64,000 bases of DNA from assembly GCA_000151295.1 (NCBI GenBank), contig GG745345.1, positions 720,231 to 784,230 of the forward strand, written 5' to 3'. Every line of letters starts with the position of its first letter. The first letter of the stretch is position 1. Source of the DNA: Allomyces macrogynus ATCC 38327. Lineage: Eukaryota > Blastocladiomycota > Blastocladiomycetes > Blastocladiales > Blastocladiaceae. The notes under the pieces were generated by a model that searched no databases, was not told the DNA's origin, and worked only from the letters and a program-made list of their open reading frames with translations. Of this stretch, positions 31,353 through 42,253 are shown in pieces. Made by a program: the position numbers and the translations under genes.

Positions 31353-32306
31353 TTGGTACACACCTTGTGCTCGCAAGCAAGCGCCGCCGCTTCGGGCAAG
31401 AAAGCCCGACAGTCCTCAACGACGTGCAAGAAGTTTGGATTTGCTGACCAGGCGATCAAGGTCGCGCGGCAGCTCGTGGGCGTTGAAAAGAACTTCAACC
31501 CGTTTGCGGGCGACAAGGCGCACCCGGCGTTCTGCAATGATCCGGCGCTGCCGAAGAGTGAAGAGTTGCGGTGTATCTTGCCGCAGGTCGACCCGGTGTC
31601 GGGCGGCAACGGCGGGCTGTCAGCGGCCGAATTCAATGCCAAGGCGGTTGCGACCATGACGGTCCAGAACGCGAACAAGTGCGCGGGGATGTCGGTCCGG
31701 CAGCAGGTCCTGGCCGCCGGGTTCAAGGATGTTGTCAGTAATGCTGGTGCGGCGCCCACAAACCCGCAGCAGCCGCCGGCGGCCACGACGACGCCCACGC
31801 CCGAGGACCCGAACAAGGGCGGCAAGAACGGCGGCAACAAGGGTAACGGCAACAAGAATGGCGGCAAATAGAGCAGCAGCAAGCCGAACAACAAGGGCGA
31901 GCTGTGCAACCCGACCGCGACTGTGACCATGACCCTGACCGTCACTGCCGGTTCGAGCGTGGCCGCTCCGACCCAAGCTCCAACCGCGCCGTCGACGGGC
32001 GGTGGTAATAACGTGCAGACGTTCAAGGACGCGCTGTTTGGCAAGCCAGCGCCGCCCGTCAACTTGTTCGGTGGTGTGCGCCCGTTCCAGGTGATTATCA
32101 GTGACGAGCTAAACGGCGATTTCTTGCAAGCCGGTGCTGCGCTTGGTCGGTCGTGCGACGTGCAGCAGAACCAGTGTGCGAATGAGGTCAACTCGCAACG
32201 TGTCAAGGGGATGGCTGGGCAGTGCGACCAGCAGAACAACGAGTGCCGTGTCACGATCTCGCAGGGCCAGGCAGCTGCGGCCAAGCTGCAGCAGGATGGC
32301 AATTAG
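31353..32306 (+). pseudogene. Cys-containing secreted fungal protein, disrupted
   Basis: One reading frame runs from about 31,353 to 32,306 but is cut by a TAG at 31,869-31,871. The first part has TCKKFGFADQAIKVARQLVG and several Cys residues. It ends in an Asn/Gly/Lys-rich linker (KGGKNGGNKGNGNKNGGK), directly followed by the stop. The second part has a C-terminal module with FGGVRPFQV and LGRSCDVQQNQCANEVNS, a pattern I associate with secreted fungal proteins of unknown function, and stops at 32,306. No signal peptide or credible start precedes the first part. A 5' truncation plus an internal stop suggest a pseudogene. Programmed readthrough of TAG is an alternative, given the intact frame on both sides. 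Confidence 0.6.
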
Positions 32307-32776
32307 AGGGCGCAGGTGCAGCCGTTATCTTTTTTCCTTGTTTGCTTGATGCTGTTCATGATTTGGAGCGCAATCGCAGCGGTGCTGGCTGTCGGCTCGT
32401 GTGCGATGGAGCAAAGGATAAAGAAGACCAATAAAGGCAGATTGCCCTTTATTTCGCAGCAATGCTTTAAAATGCCGCGGCAATGGCCTCATTTCCCGCC
32501 TTGGCGACTTTGCGGCACCCCATGACCGCGTCACATGGGCGCGTCACCTGCATGGCCATTCGAGAATCGTTCGAGAACTGGCCCATGTGGCTCTCGAACC
32601 GGCAGAGTGCGGCAGTGATGGAAGGGCCTCGAACGCGGCTTCGGCGCAGGTGTTGGGGCTTGACCTTCGATGATTGGTTGCTGGAAGGATGAGTGCCATG
32701 CGAAGGTCTAGCTTGTCCCACGGTGCCGAAACGAGCCCAAACGCCACCGTCGGTGTTCCAGAGCCGCTTCTTCGAT

Positions 32777-32784
32777 TATAAATA
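32777..32784 (+). promoter_or_regulatory. TATA box of the membrane-protein gene
   Basis: TATAAATA lies about 215 bp upstream of the ATG at 32,998, preceding a C-rich stretch and a long leader. Confidence 0.55.
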
Positions 32785-32997
32785 TCCTCGAGCACCCCCC
32801 CCACCCCCCCCTTCCGCCCACAACAACACCCCACGACACGACAGGGGAACCATCCATCTGACAACATCAGTGGACAACGTCAATCCATTTCGTGCTGGCG
32901 TTCTTCTTGTCAACGGCGCCGACCCCGATTTTGCTCAAACAAACTTGCACCAGTTTTGCACCCCAGCTTGCGACCATCCCGACCACCACCAAGTGCC

Positions 32998-34707
32998 ATG
33001 GCGACCACAGCAGCAGCAGCGCCACCAGCACCAGCACCCGTCCTCATCGACCTGTCCTCGGGCCAAGCCGCGCGCGCGACCGCCCTGTTCCCGTTCCCGG
33101 CCAACGACACGATCCCAGCACCGCGGCTGTGCCTCGTCGAGGGCAATGCGCTGTTTTCAACCTGTTCGGCCGATACGGCCGCGGCCGACCGCTACGAGGC
33201 ATGCCTCTCTGCCGCGTGCCCCGACGAGGCGCATGACTTGGCCGCGGCCATTTCCGCGCGCACGTCGCGCGGCGATACGCGGCAGGACCGCACGAGTTTA
33301 CTTGCCGCAACACGGCGCGAAATCTGTGGCATGTTCCGGTGCCCTGCCGAGTACCTTGCGCGCGGGACGCTGTGCGTGCCGCTCGTCGACCAGAGTGTAT
33401 TGGGTCGCGGGTTCGCGCTCGACCAGAGGCCAAACGTCACCGTGTCGGGTGCCGACCACGACGCCATGAACCGTGCATGGACGCAGTACCGCTCGGTCGT
33501 TGACCAGTGGAACGCCACTGCGCCGTCTGCACGACCCTCTGGGTCGGGCCCAAGGCTCGGTATTTGCACCATGGGCGCCCCCGCCGGCTGGCCGTGTCGT
33601 GACGGTAGCACTGACGCGTTCGGTGCCATTTTCCCGGGCAACATCCCCGCGCGTGCCGCCAACGCGACGAGCCCATTCATGCTCGCCGACGCCCTGTCCG
33701 TGACCGACTCGCAGACGTTTGTCTACAAGGAGCCGCCATCCGGCGGGTCCACGATAACGGCGAACCCGGCCAACATCTACTCGCCCGTCTCGTGCATTTT
33801 GCGCACCGTCTACCCGGCCAAGTTACCGGGCGACACGTGCGCAACCTCCATGGACTGCATGATGGGCCGGTGCGAGGCGCCGCCCGCGGCCGGGTCCGCA
33901 CCATCGCGGTGCTCGGACGTGCTCGTTCTGAAATCGGCCGACTCCAAGGTACCTGCGCACATTAGCAGCGACCCGGGCACGGACCCGACCGCCTCGGCCG
34001 CGCGCGACTCCAACGTCTCGTCGTCAGCGTCCATGACCGTGCAGGCCATTGTCCTGACGGTGGTGCTGGTCGTGGTCATTGCCGGGCTCGCCGTGGGCCG
34101 CGTCTGGCACGTGCGCGCGCGCGACCGCGCATTGCAAAAGCGGCGCAAGTTGCTCGGCTTGCCGCCGATGCCGATGCGCAACCATTACCGCACCCCGCCG
34201 CAGCCGCGCGTCGTTGACCACTTGGCCGCACCGTCGACGATCGTCTCGTCGAGTCCATCGGCGAAAGTCACGCCCGACGCGGCAAGTAAGCCCGTGGTCG
34301 GGCTCGCTGATTTCGCGTCGCCGCCGGTGCTGCTCACGCTCGACCAGATCAGTGTCGAGGACGACGACCCAGCGGCCGCGGCGTTGCGCGGGCATTACCA
34401 CCAGGTTGCCGTCCTCGCGCACGACGAGAACCGGACGGCCGACGACGACGATACGGTGGTCGTCGAGTTACCCGAGTGTTGCTTGGCTGCGGCCGCGATG
34501 AAGGGTGGGGTCTCTGCGCTTCTGCACCATGTCGAGATTGACCACCACGATGACCCAGAATACGTCCGCGAAGTGCAGCTCATGGTCGTCGAGTACGGGC
34601 ACGTCATGGTGGTCGAGGTCGAAAATGACGAGGTGGTCGTCGAGGAAGAGCTGGATTTTGATAGCAGCGAGGGGTCTGGGAAGAATGGTGGGGCACGACG
34701 GCCGTGA
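32998..34707 (+). CDS. Single-pass membrane protein with Cys-rich ectodomain and acidic tail
   Basis: Intronless, 569 residues from the ATG at 32,998 (GCC before ATG). The N-terminal ~350 residues hold at least 14 Cys in scattered pairs, including GDTCATSMDCMMGRC (about residues 285-300), which resembles small disulphide-rich extracellular modules, and potential N-glycosylation sites (NDT, NVT, NAT). One membrane helix, MTVQAIVLTVVLVVVIAGLAV (about 360-380), is followed by a basic stop-transfer segment (RARDRALQKRRK). The ~190-residue cytoplasmic tail is Pro-rich at first and then strongly acidic with His/Asp/Val repeats. No signal peptide is visible, which is odd for this layout; an upstream in-frame ATG at 32,956 does not add one. 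I do not recognise the family. A surface receptor-like role is only inferred from topology. Confidence 0.75.
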   Translation: MATTAAAAPPAPAPVLIDLSSGQAARATALFPFPANDTIPAPRLCLVEGNALFSTCSADTAAADRYEACLSAACPDEAHDLAAAISARTSRGDTRQDRTSLLAATRREICGMFRCPAEYLARGTLCVPLVDQSVLGRGFALDQRPNVTVSGADHDAMNRAWTQYRSVVDQWNATAPSARPSGSGPRLGICTMGAPAGWPCRDGSTDAFGAIFPGNIPARAANATSPFMLADALSVTDSQTFVYKEPPSGGSTITANPANIYSPVSCILRTVYPAKLPGDTCATSMDCMMGRCEAPPAAGSAPSRCSDVLVLKSADSKVPAHISSDPGTDPTASAARDSNVSSSASMTVQAIVLTVVLVVVIAGLAVGRVWHVRARDRALQKRRKLLGLPPMPMRNHYRTPPQPRVVDHLAAPSTIVSSSPSAKVTPDAASKPVVGLADFASPPVLLTLDQISVEDDDPAAAALRGHYHQVAVLAHDENRTADDDDTVVVELPECCLAAAAMKGGVSALLHHVEIDHHDDPEYVREVQLMVVEYGHVMVVEVENDEVVVEEELDFDSSEGSGKNGGARRP

Positions 34708-34943
34708 AAGGCACGCACGCCCGGCTCGTTTGCTTCGTTGCGTTGATACCCTTCTCTTCTCTTGATTCCTCGTTGCAACCGTGTACATTATTTTCTCTCT
34801 CTCGCTCCGTTCATTTTTTTGGGCTGTCGGGGTCGCAAGCGCGCGGCCCGCGAGATCAAGGCGCACCGTCGTCGTCGTTGTCAGCAAATAATAAACGCGC
34901 CGTCAATTTTTGCTGTCCAATCATCGACAAACCTCCCCATCTT

Positions 34944-35750
34944 TCACTCGCGGAACACGGGCGGTCGGTGGATCCGGTTGCGCTGAATGCGCACAAACAG
35001 CCAATCCACGGCATCGCGCACGCCCGACCCGGTCAGTGCCACACACGGCAAGACTTTCGAGTCGCGTGCGCCGAGTTGCACGGCAATCGGGTTGAAGACT
35101 TCCTTGATTTCCTCGACACGCAGGCACCCGGGCACGTCCTGCTTGTTGGCGAGCATCAGGATCGGCAGGCCTTCGAGCGCGTCGCTCGTCACGACACGGT
35201 CTACAACCCCAGTCAGTCGCCGCGACTCTAGCGTACGGTGAGAGGCAAGAAATGCGTACCAAACGTGGACTTGACGGTCTCGAGCCGCGCGACGTCGGTC
35301 GAGTCGACGACAAAGATCACGGCATGTGCCTCGGCATAGTACTTTTCCCAAATCGAGTGCAGCTCAAGTTGCCCGCCGAGGTCCCAAAAGTTGACGTGCA
35401 CCTTGTCGAGACTAATCTTGCCAACTGGGAAGAGTGAGCTCGCAGCGAACACACCGTCGATGTGGGGAGGGAGAGCACGGACTGTTAAGGCCAATCGTCG
35501 GCGCAATCTTTTCTGGCGGCAGGCCCTGCACGCCCGTAAAGATGCTCTTGATGCGCTCGAGCAGGGTCTAGACGAGCGCCTCCATTTGCGCGCAAGTCAG
35601 GTCCTTGAGCACCGAATGGCCGGTCGGGATCGCGATCTGTGGCTGGTCGGGACTCACCGTCTTGCCGGCATTGTCGAGCCCGATGATGATCACGTAGTAC
35701 TCTTCCTTGCGCGTCCAGTGCCGGTATAGACCCGACAAGAGCGTGTACAT
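34944..35750 (-). CDS. ARL3: ARF-related small GTPase, ARFRP1/Arl3
   Basis: Four exons: 35,750-35,658, 35,567-35,483, 35,424-35,260 and 35,200-34,944, giving 199 residues. The start MYTLLSGLYRHWTRKEEYYV is characteristic of ARFRP1 and yeast Arl3. GTPase motifs: P-loop GLDNAGKT, the switch I Thr in APTIGLN, switch II WDLGGQLELHSIW, NKQD for guanine specificity and ALTGSG. There is no N-myristoylation Gly2; this subfamily is anchored through N-acetylation and Sys1 on the trans-Golgi, where it recruits Arl1 and golgins. The C-terminal HRPP block matches the family. ARL3 here is the yeast name; animals use ARFRP1 for this protein and ARL3 for a different one. Confidence 0.93.
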
Positions 35751-37838
35751 GGCGACCGGGGTGGATGGGTGCGAAAGCGTGGCCAAGAACGCGTCGTGTA
35801 CAACTTGGATGCCGTCGTTGCTGGCAGGAGGTCGTAGGCGATCCAGGCTCGCAGCTCGCAGCGTCGTCGAGTTGGAAACAGATTGTCGAACAATCCAATG
35901 CCGCAAGTTGGTGTTGGTCGAGCTGTGATCGACTGGACAGTTTGGAAAGCGGCTACCACAATGGCGATGGCAACATTTTTATCGTGCCTGCCGCGCTGGC
36001 TGCCGAAACAGAAGTAACACGCACGCTTCGAAGCTGGCCAAAACTGGCCAAGCGCGCACAAATAGATGCCAGAGCACAAGTTTGCGCCCGATATTGTTGG
36101 GAATCAACACGTTTGAATTGGTCCAAGAAATGAAAGTAAGGCAAGACATGCTTTCATGTTCCAGTGTGTTCAAGTCATTCTGTTGTGCCACGAGCATCGT
36201 TGTCCTGCTACTGGGACGCTGCAGGCTTAGGGACACTAAAATGAGTAATGAGCCTCTTACACCAGATGGAGAAACATGGGAGGGCAATAAAATGATCATT
36301 TCCACAATTCTCGGAGCGCGACCCTGCCCGAACCATGCGCGAAACGCCAACCCATCGCAAGATCAAGCTCAATAATCGTGAGACCCAGGCACGTCCACAA
36401 GCAGATTATAATGCTGAGAATGCATCATGGATGTGTTTGCTGTTCAAGAAATCTGGTCCTTGTCTTCGAACTCCTTGACACCACTATCTGTAGCCCTTCG
36501 TCTGCGTCGACAATTAGCCTTCCTTGCCCCAGGGATTGGGATCAAAGTGAAGATGCAGGCTCTGGCACATGAGAGGGAACTGCCCTAGTTCCAGCGCCGA
36601 TATGTCAGGAGAAATTTGGAGACCGAATCGATGGATCGGGAGTGTACAGCCAACGGCGCGAGTGAATTTGGCGCGAAATGGGATAGCTCTGGTACTAGCA
36701 AGTCTTCTGTGGGCCAATGAATCGGGAGCAAATCAAACACAATGGCGCGATGGCTCGCACTGTGAGCCATTGGTCCAGCCCGGTTGCTGTTGGTCGCATT
36801 CATCGTTCCTGTTGGTCCCGCTGCCATATAAATGTGGCCTGCTTCCGCCGCTCCTCTTGGGACAGCGTCAGTTGTGTCCAAGGTCCTCAATTATTACGAC
36901 ACGTTTCCCATTGAGTTGCTGCAGTGGCAGAGCAGCGATGGGAGCTGCGACGCTCAGTTTGGTAACGAGATCCTGGTCATCACCAAATTGGGTACCTGTT
37001 GCCCCAAGGGCTGCACCAAATCAACATTCCATTTCAGCAACAAAAATTGACTGCCTTATGCAGACGGTCTGCCGTGCTCTGTTTTCCGTTTCACGGCCGT
37101 TCATCCTGGTCCTGATCGGCTCGTTTTGCCCTGGTTCGAGGTACGTTGACGTTTTGATGGGTAAGAGCATGGCGAGTCTGCCCAACATCTGACAAAATCT
37201 ATCATCCATAGCTCGAAAAAGCCAACAACCACGAATTGCTACAGCATAACCCGGCCGACACATCGGCCACTCCAATAAATATTGTCGACTTTTTCCAAGC
37301 GCTGCGCGCCATTGGTCGCCAGGACGTTGACAACCGCGGACCAATCAGCCGTGGGTTGATGTTCGTGCTTTTCGAAAGCGGATGAAAATGGAATGCGTGT
37401 TGAAGGGCGGTTGATTTCGATAAAATCGATTTGTTTTCTTTGATGATTACTCTTGTGGACGAGTCTTTTTGGAAATGTCCTGCGCCATTCATCTTGCAAC
37501 CTGATTGGCATCTGCGACGGTGTGTGCGACGAGGTGCCGTGCCCGTTCTCGACACGATTGAAACCGTCAGGTCAATGAATCGCAAGAAACGTCATCCATA
37601 TTCCAATTCAAACGATTCTGCCGCCATCACAACCCCGATGCCTGTGCGCAAACTTCGATATGCAAAAATGACACCCGTCCACCGGGTGGAGAAGCACGGG
37701 AGGGCAATAAAGTGACCCCTCTCACGGTCCATGGCGCGCGACCCCCTCCCGAAACCCCGCACCAATCAGCGGCCGACCAATCGCGCGACCAGCCCAAAAT
37801 CGCGTCGGTATGCGACACACACCTCCGAGTGGGTTCTC
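35751..37838. other. 2.1-kb intergenic region with one diverged duplication
   Basis: No convincing gene. Two ~70-bp stretches resemble each other, 36,268-36,340 and 37,684-37,758; both contain GGGAGGGCAATAAA and then GCGCGACC. They look like old copies of one element. A TATAAATG lies near 36,834 but is followed only by a short Cys-containing frame (36,832-37,050) that I could not support as a gene. Confidence 0.45.
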
Positions 37839-38883
37839 TTAGATCGCGTGGTACTCGGGCACACCGCCGGCAAACTGCGCCTGGTGCTGCGACTGCGCCA
37901 CGGATGCATCGGGCGTCCAGGCAAACTGGTCCTGGGCCTACGAGAATGAGAACGGACACGCGGGGGTCAGTGTTTTGTCTGCGGTGCGTTGGTTCGAGGG
38001 CAGAGACGGGCGTACCTGCGACTGCACCATGGCGCTGTGGTCGCCAAAGCTTGCCTGGTGCTGTGCCTGCGATTGCGCCATGGCGCTGTGGTCGAACCCG
38101 GTCTGGAACTGGCTTTGGTTCTGCGCCTGCAGTGATAGCGAGAGTGAGCCGCGTGAACCAAAGCGAACTGATCTAACGACCACAAACGCACCTGCGACGC
38201 GAAACTGTCGCCGTTGAAACTCGTCTGCACTTGACTCTGCGCCTGTGCGCCGCCGCCATTCTCGCCTCCGTTCATTTGCATTTGGAATTGCATCTATGAC
38301 GCGCGCAAGACACTGGTTAGTCATCACTCTCGCATTTCTCACCCCCGACGCGCGACGCAAAGCGGTACCGTCTGCGAGTAATGGCCATCGTTGTAGGTCG
38401 ACTGGAACTGCGACTGCGACTGGAACCCGTGCTCGTTCATTTGGAACTGGTTCTGCGCCTGCGACGACGCGCCGTGGTCGCCCGTGCCCATTTGGAACTG
38501 CGACTGCGACTGCGAGGCCACACCGTGGTCTCCCGGTGCCAGCTGGCCCTGCGTCTGCGATTGCGTCGCGGTCCCGTCGGCGTTGATCGACTGGTACTGG
38601 CTCTGGTGAGAGGTGGACACGTGGTTAGGAACGGGAGAGCGGATCGACACGGTGTTGGAGTGCGTGTGAGCCGGTACGGACCTGCGCCTGCGATTGCTGC
38701 GCCTGCTGCGCGGCCTGAGCGCCGTTGGCGTGGCCAAACGACGACTGGAACTAAGTGTTTCACGGACCAAACAACGGTTAGTCGTGGTGGTCAACGACTA
38801 GACAAGCAAGCAACGGCGACGGTCCATACCTGACTCTGGCTCTGGATAGCGTCCGGGACGTGGATCGGGACACAGGCGGCCAT
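37839..38883 (-). CDS. Gln/Ser-rich repeat protein encoded by six phase-0 exons
   Basis: Six exons: 38,883-38,830, 38,750-38,682, 38,602-38,369, 38,293-38,192, 38,126-38,016 and 37,937-37,839. They join in frame to 222 residues with a stop at 37,839-37,841. Each intron has GT-AG ends and is phase 0, and four of the five follow a CAG (Gln) codon. The protein starts MAACVPIHVPDAIQSQSQ and is then a chain of imperfect repeats: QSQSQFQMGTGDHGASSQ, QAQNQFQMNEHG, QSQAQHQASFGDHSAMVQ, ending in FAGGVPEYHAI. Gln is about 30 percent. The alternating pattern Q-x-Q-x-F-Q with GDHG turns suggests beta-strands or a prion-like assembly. No signal peptide or membrane segment is present. A TATA box lies upstream at about 38,985. 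The family is unknown to me. Confidence 0.8.
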
Positions 38884-38981
38884 GGTGGATGATGGGTCGG
38901 AGGTGTTGGTGCAAAAATGGACGAGGAGAGCAAGTGCCCGTTGGACGGTTGGCTCGTCGAGAACGGCGGCGCGGCCGCAGC

Positions 38982-38987
38982 TTTATA
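38982..38987 (-). promoter_or_regulatory. TATA box of the Q-rich gene
   Basis: On the minus strand TGTATAAAG occurs about 100 bp upstream of the ATG at 38,883. Confidence 0.5.
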
Positions 38988-40011
38988 CAGGCACGCCACG
39001 GGGGGTGATGCGGACGCGGTGCCGGCAAGACAGGCAGGCGCGTCGCGCTTTGGCTGCATCGGGAAACGGACCGCTGCCGGATACGGACGCGCGCAGGGTG
39101 TGAATGCGATGGACGGGGTGGTCGGCGCAAGCTGGCGCAGTGCGCACGCAACGCAGGCGCAGGAGAGAGGGCAGGGAAGACGACGCGGAAGCAGAAGCAA
39201 GCGTCACACGCGTGCGCCCAGAAACGGCCGCCACTGACATGATGCGGTGTTGAGCGACGTGGGCGTGCGTGTCTGCCTGGGCTCCGTGCTCGCGACGTTG
39301 CTGTGCCCCCGGTTCGGCTGGTACCCACCCTCGCCTGTCTTCTTTGCGATGGGCGAAGCCTCCTCGGATCCGGTGCAAGCGACAGCGCCGCGGGCGTGAA
39401 TCGCGGCTGCGCGTGGATCGCTGCGCCCCGCGTCGCTGCCGTCGCGCGTACGTCGTGCAGCGCACACGCCGCGCGCTTGTCCACCGGGTCGCACGGGGTT
39501 CGGGAACATGGATCGGGACAATGAGGTAATTACGCGTAGAGCTGGTGCGGGCTTGTTGCGCGAGGATCTCACCCTGGCGCGGTCGTCGGGGTCCAAGTTG
39601 GTCGCGATCTATGCGGCGAGCCAGAGGCGCTCATGGCGCTGGCGGTCGGGTCAATTGCAGCATGTCGTGCGCGGGCGAGACTCGTCTGGTCCATGGCGTG
39701 TCTGGGTCGCGGATGTAGGGACCAGAGCACCAAGTCCCAGCTTGCCCAACTGGTCGGTCGACCAACATCATGTGTGCAGCTTCCGCCCATCAAGCGCACA
39801 ACAGCGGGCACCTGCAAAACCCCCTTCGACCCGCGCAGCTTGGATTGCCCCACCAGTTCCCAGAAGCGATCGCGGAACCGCGGCGCGGGTGGAGCGCTGC
39901 CCTCAAGGATGAGAGTATTCAATCTATTGATCTCGAGCCGCACGCGACGCCGCCCAAAACTATGTAGCAAAACTGCCATCTCCGTCTCGCGCAACCAAAC
40001 GAGCAACCCAT
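38988..40011. other. Intergenic, nothing recognised
   Basis: About 1 kb of GC-rich sequence with overlapping Arg-rich open frames on both strands. None has recognisable domains or splice structure. Confidence 0.4.
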
Positions 40012-41878
40012 CTACCGCGGCCCCTCATTTCCCGTACGTCTTGCCTCGGTCGGCAAGTACAGCGGCCCATCATCATCCACATGCACGATCCGCATCCCTG
40101 TGGCCGCGGTCCTCTCCGTCGTCGGCAAATACAGCTCCGACTCTCGCGGCTTCCCGGCCTGGGTGAGTTCTGGCGGCGGCGGCTGCGCGACCGCCGGCGG
40201 CAGCGTGAGTACGTCGTGCGCGTAGGCCGCCGGTGTCGCATTCGTCGTGTACTGCGGCGGCGGGCCCATCGTCGGCGGACCCGCCTTGAGTTCCGCCTCC
40301 TCGGCCGCGGCCTTGGCCTTTTTCCGGCGCGAGAGAACGTGGACGACGACAAACGACCCGAGCACAAAAATGACCAGCGCAGCGGCAATCCCGACAATTC
40401 CGGCGGTACTGAGCCCGGACGGGTTCCCCGGATCGCTCGATGCGGCGACCGCGCCGGACGAGGATGACGAGGTTGGGGTTGGGGTGGCCGCCGCAGCTCG
40501 TTGCGCGGCCAAGTCCTCGGGACTGCCGCAGACGGGGAGTTTGTCGCCGAGGCCGCCGGGGACGAGGCAGATGTAGTCGGATTCCATGGCGCCGCCCGCG
40601 CGGCACGTGAATTTGTTGGAGTCGGGGCCGTCGGCGGCGACGAGGCCGCAGTCGCGCATGAAGGTCTTGGTCAGGTCAGGCACGGCGCCCACGAGCTTGT
40701 TGTTCTCGAGGTGGCTAGAATGACAAGAAGCGGTGGTCAAGTCGAGGAGGGCGATGACGGCACGGTAGGCTGATCGGAAAACGCACAGTTTGACCAAGTT
40801 GACGAGGTTGTTGAAACTCGACGGAATCGTGCCGTTGAACCCATTGTTGTTGAAGATGCTAGTCGGGAAGAAGGGCGGACGAGGTCAGGAAATGGCAAGA
40901 GGACACTTGTTAGAATCACAAAGCAACGTACAATTCACGCACGCGCGAGATCTCACCAAGGCATTTGGGCAACGGGCCCGAAAAGTTGTTGTGGTGGAGA
41001 GAGCTGGCAATGAAGAGCACAATCAGGATCCAAAACATGCACTCGGGCGTGTCACTCTTGCGTACGCACAAGGACCAGGCGTTGAGCATCTTGCACATGG
41101 TTGGCGGAATCGGCCCACTGAACGAGTTTTGCGAAAAGTCTCTGCGAAAACAGGATCCACAGCGGGAGAGTGAGCGGGCAGTCGAAAAGCAGGGGCGCAT
41201 CTGAGTGATCGTACAGTCGCTCCAGATAAAACGGCTTGTCGAGCACGTTGGGAATCGTGCCGGAGAGCTGGTTGTTGGCAACGTTCCTGGAACACCCCGA
41301 GCGAGAGAGAGCGTCAACCCGAGCGAGTGCGAGCTGGAAGACGACCGATTCGACGAGACGCACAGCATCTCAATGGACTTGAGCCCGAGGAAAAAGTCTT
41401 GCCCCAAAGTCCCCGAAATCTTGTTGTTGGACAGGTCTCTGCGCGACGTGAATGGATACGAACATGAGCACGACGAGCACCGCTGACAAGATCCAGCCAG
41501 GGAAAAGCCGCACGCACACTTCCTTGAGCTCCGTCAGTTTCGTCAAGGCCGACGCCGGGAACGGTGCTGATATGCCCCTGCTCGTCAAGTTTCTGCGCGA
41601 ATCAATGGGCTTCCGAGCATCAGTCTGCGAATCAAGTTGTCCGTTGGGGAAGGCAGCGCGTACACGACAGTCACTCGGTCCGACTCGCACTTGATGCCGG
41701 CCCACGGCATCGTGCAGCAACTGGTCGCGTCGGCACCCGTTGGCGCTTTCGCCGACACGGGCTGCCAGCCCGTGGAATTGCCGCGCCATGTCGGCCCGGA
41801 AAGGACCGAGTACAGGTTACGCAGTGCGGTGCAGTCGGCTTGTGTTCCGGCCGAGTTGTCGGATGAGCTGCTGGACAT
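40012..41878 (-). CDS. LRR transmembrane protein with Pro-rich cytoplasmic tail
   Basis: Multi-exon gene read on the minus strand; start taken at 41,878 (CACCACC before ATG). The N-terminal cap has CTALRNLYSVLSGPTW and paired Cys (SCCTMPWAGIKC), as in plant-type LRR proteins. At least five LRRs follow, each close to one exon: DLSNNKISGTLGQDF, NVANNQLSGTIPNVL, DFSQNSFSGPIPPTM, LHHNNFSGPLPKCL and NNNGFNGTIPSSF, then HLENNKLVGAVPDLT. A C-terminal Cys pair, a Ser/Thr stalk, one membrane helix (STAGIVGIAAALVIFVLGSFVVVHV) and a basic anchor RRKKAK precede a ~100-residue tail containing GPPPQYTTN, a PPxY motif. There is no kinase domain. No signal peptide is visible, so a 5' exon may be missing. Exact splice sites in the 5' half are unresolved. 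Likely a cell-surface receptor-like protein. Confidence 0.8.
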
Positions 41879-42253
41879 GGTGGTGATGGTCGTGGAGATG
41901 GCGGCGGGTGCAGCAGTGGCGGCGGCACGCGGTCTAGGCGCGGTCTAGTCGCACGGCGAGCACGGGCACGATGCTAGCAGTATTGTCCACCGTAATGCAG
42001 CCGCCGGTCGTTGGTGCCTCGTCGTGGTCGAGGCCTTCGAATAACGCAGGTTCGTGCGCCGTGGTTCGTCTGGCGCCGAAAGCATGAAGGCGCTCGGCGG
42101 CGCGGGGTGCACGTGTGTGGCGATATGGCCGTGCCATCGACTCACTCGAGTCGCTCCGATTGCGCACATTCTGCCGAACAGGAATCAGCGGATCAGTTTC
42201 CTGCTAATCGACACGTCGACTCACCACAACCGACAATAAAACAGGACGAACCA

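Noticed and set aside
36832..37050. 72-codon frame beginning inside a TATAAATG sequence
   Set aside because: The ATG is part of the TATA-like element, there is no signal peptide or domain, and no second exon could be joined.
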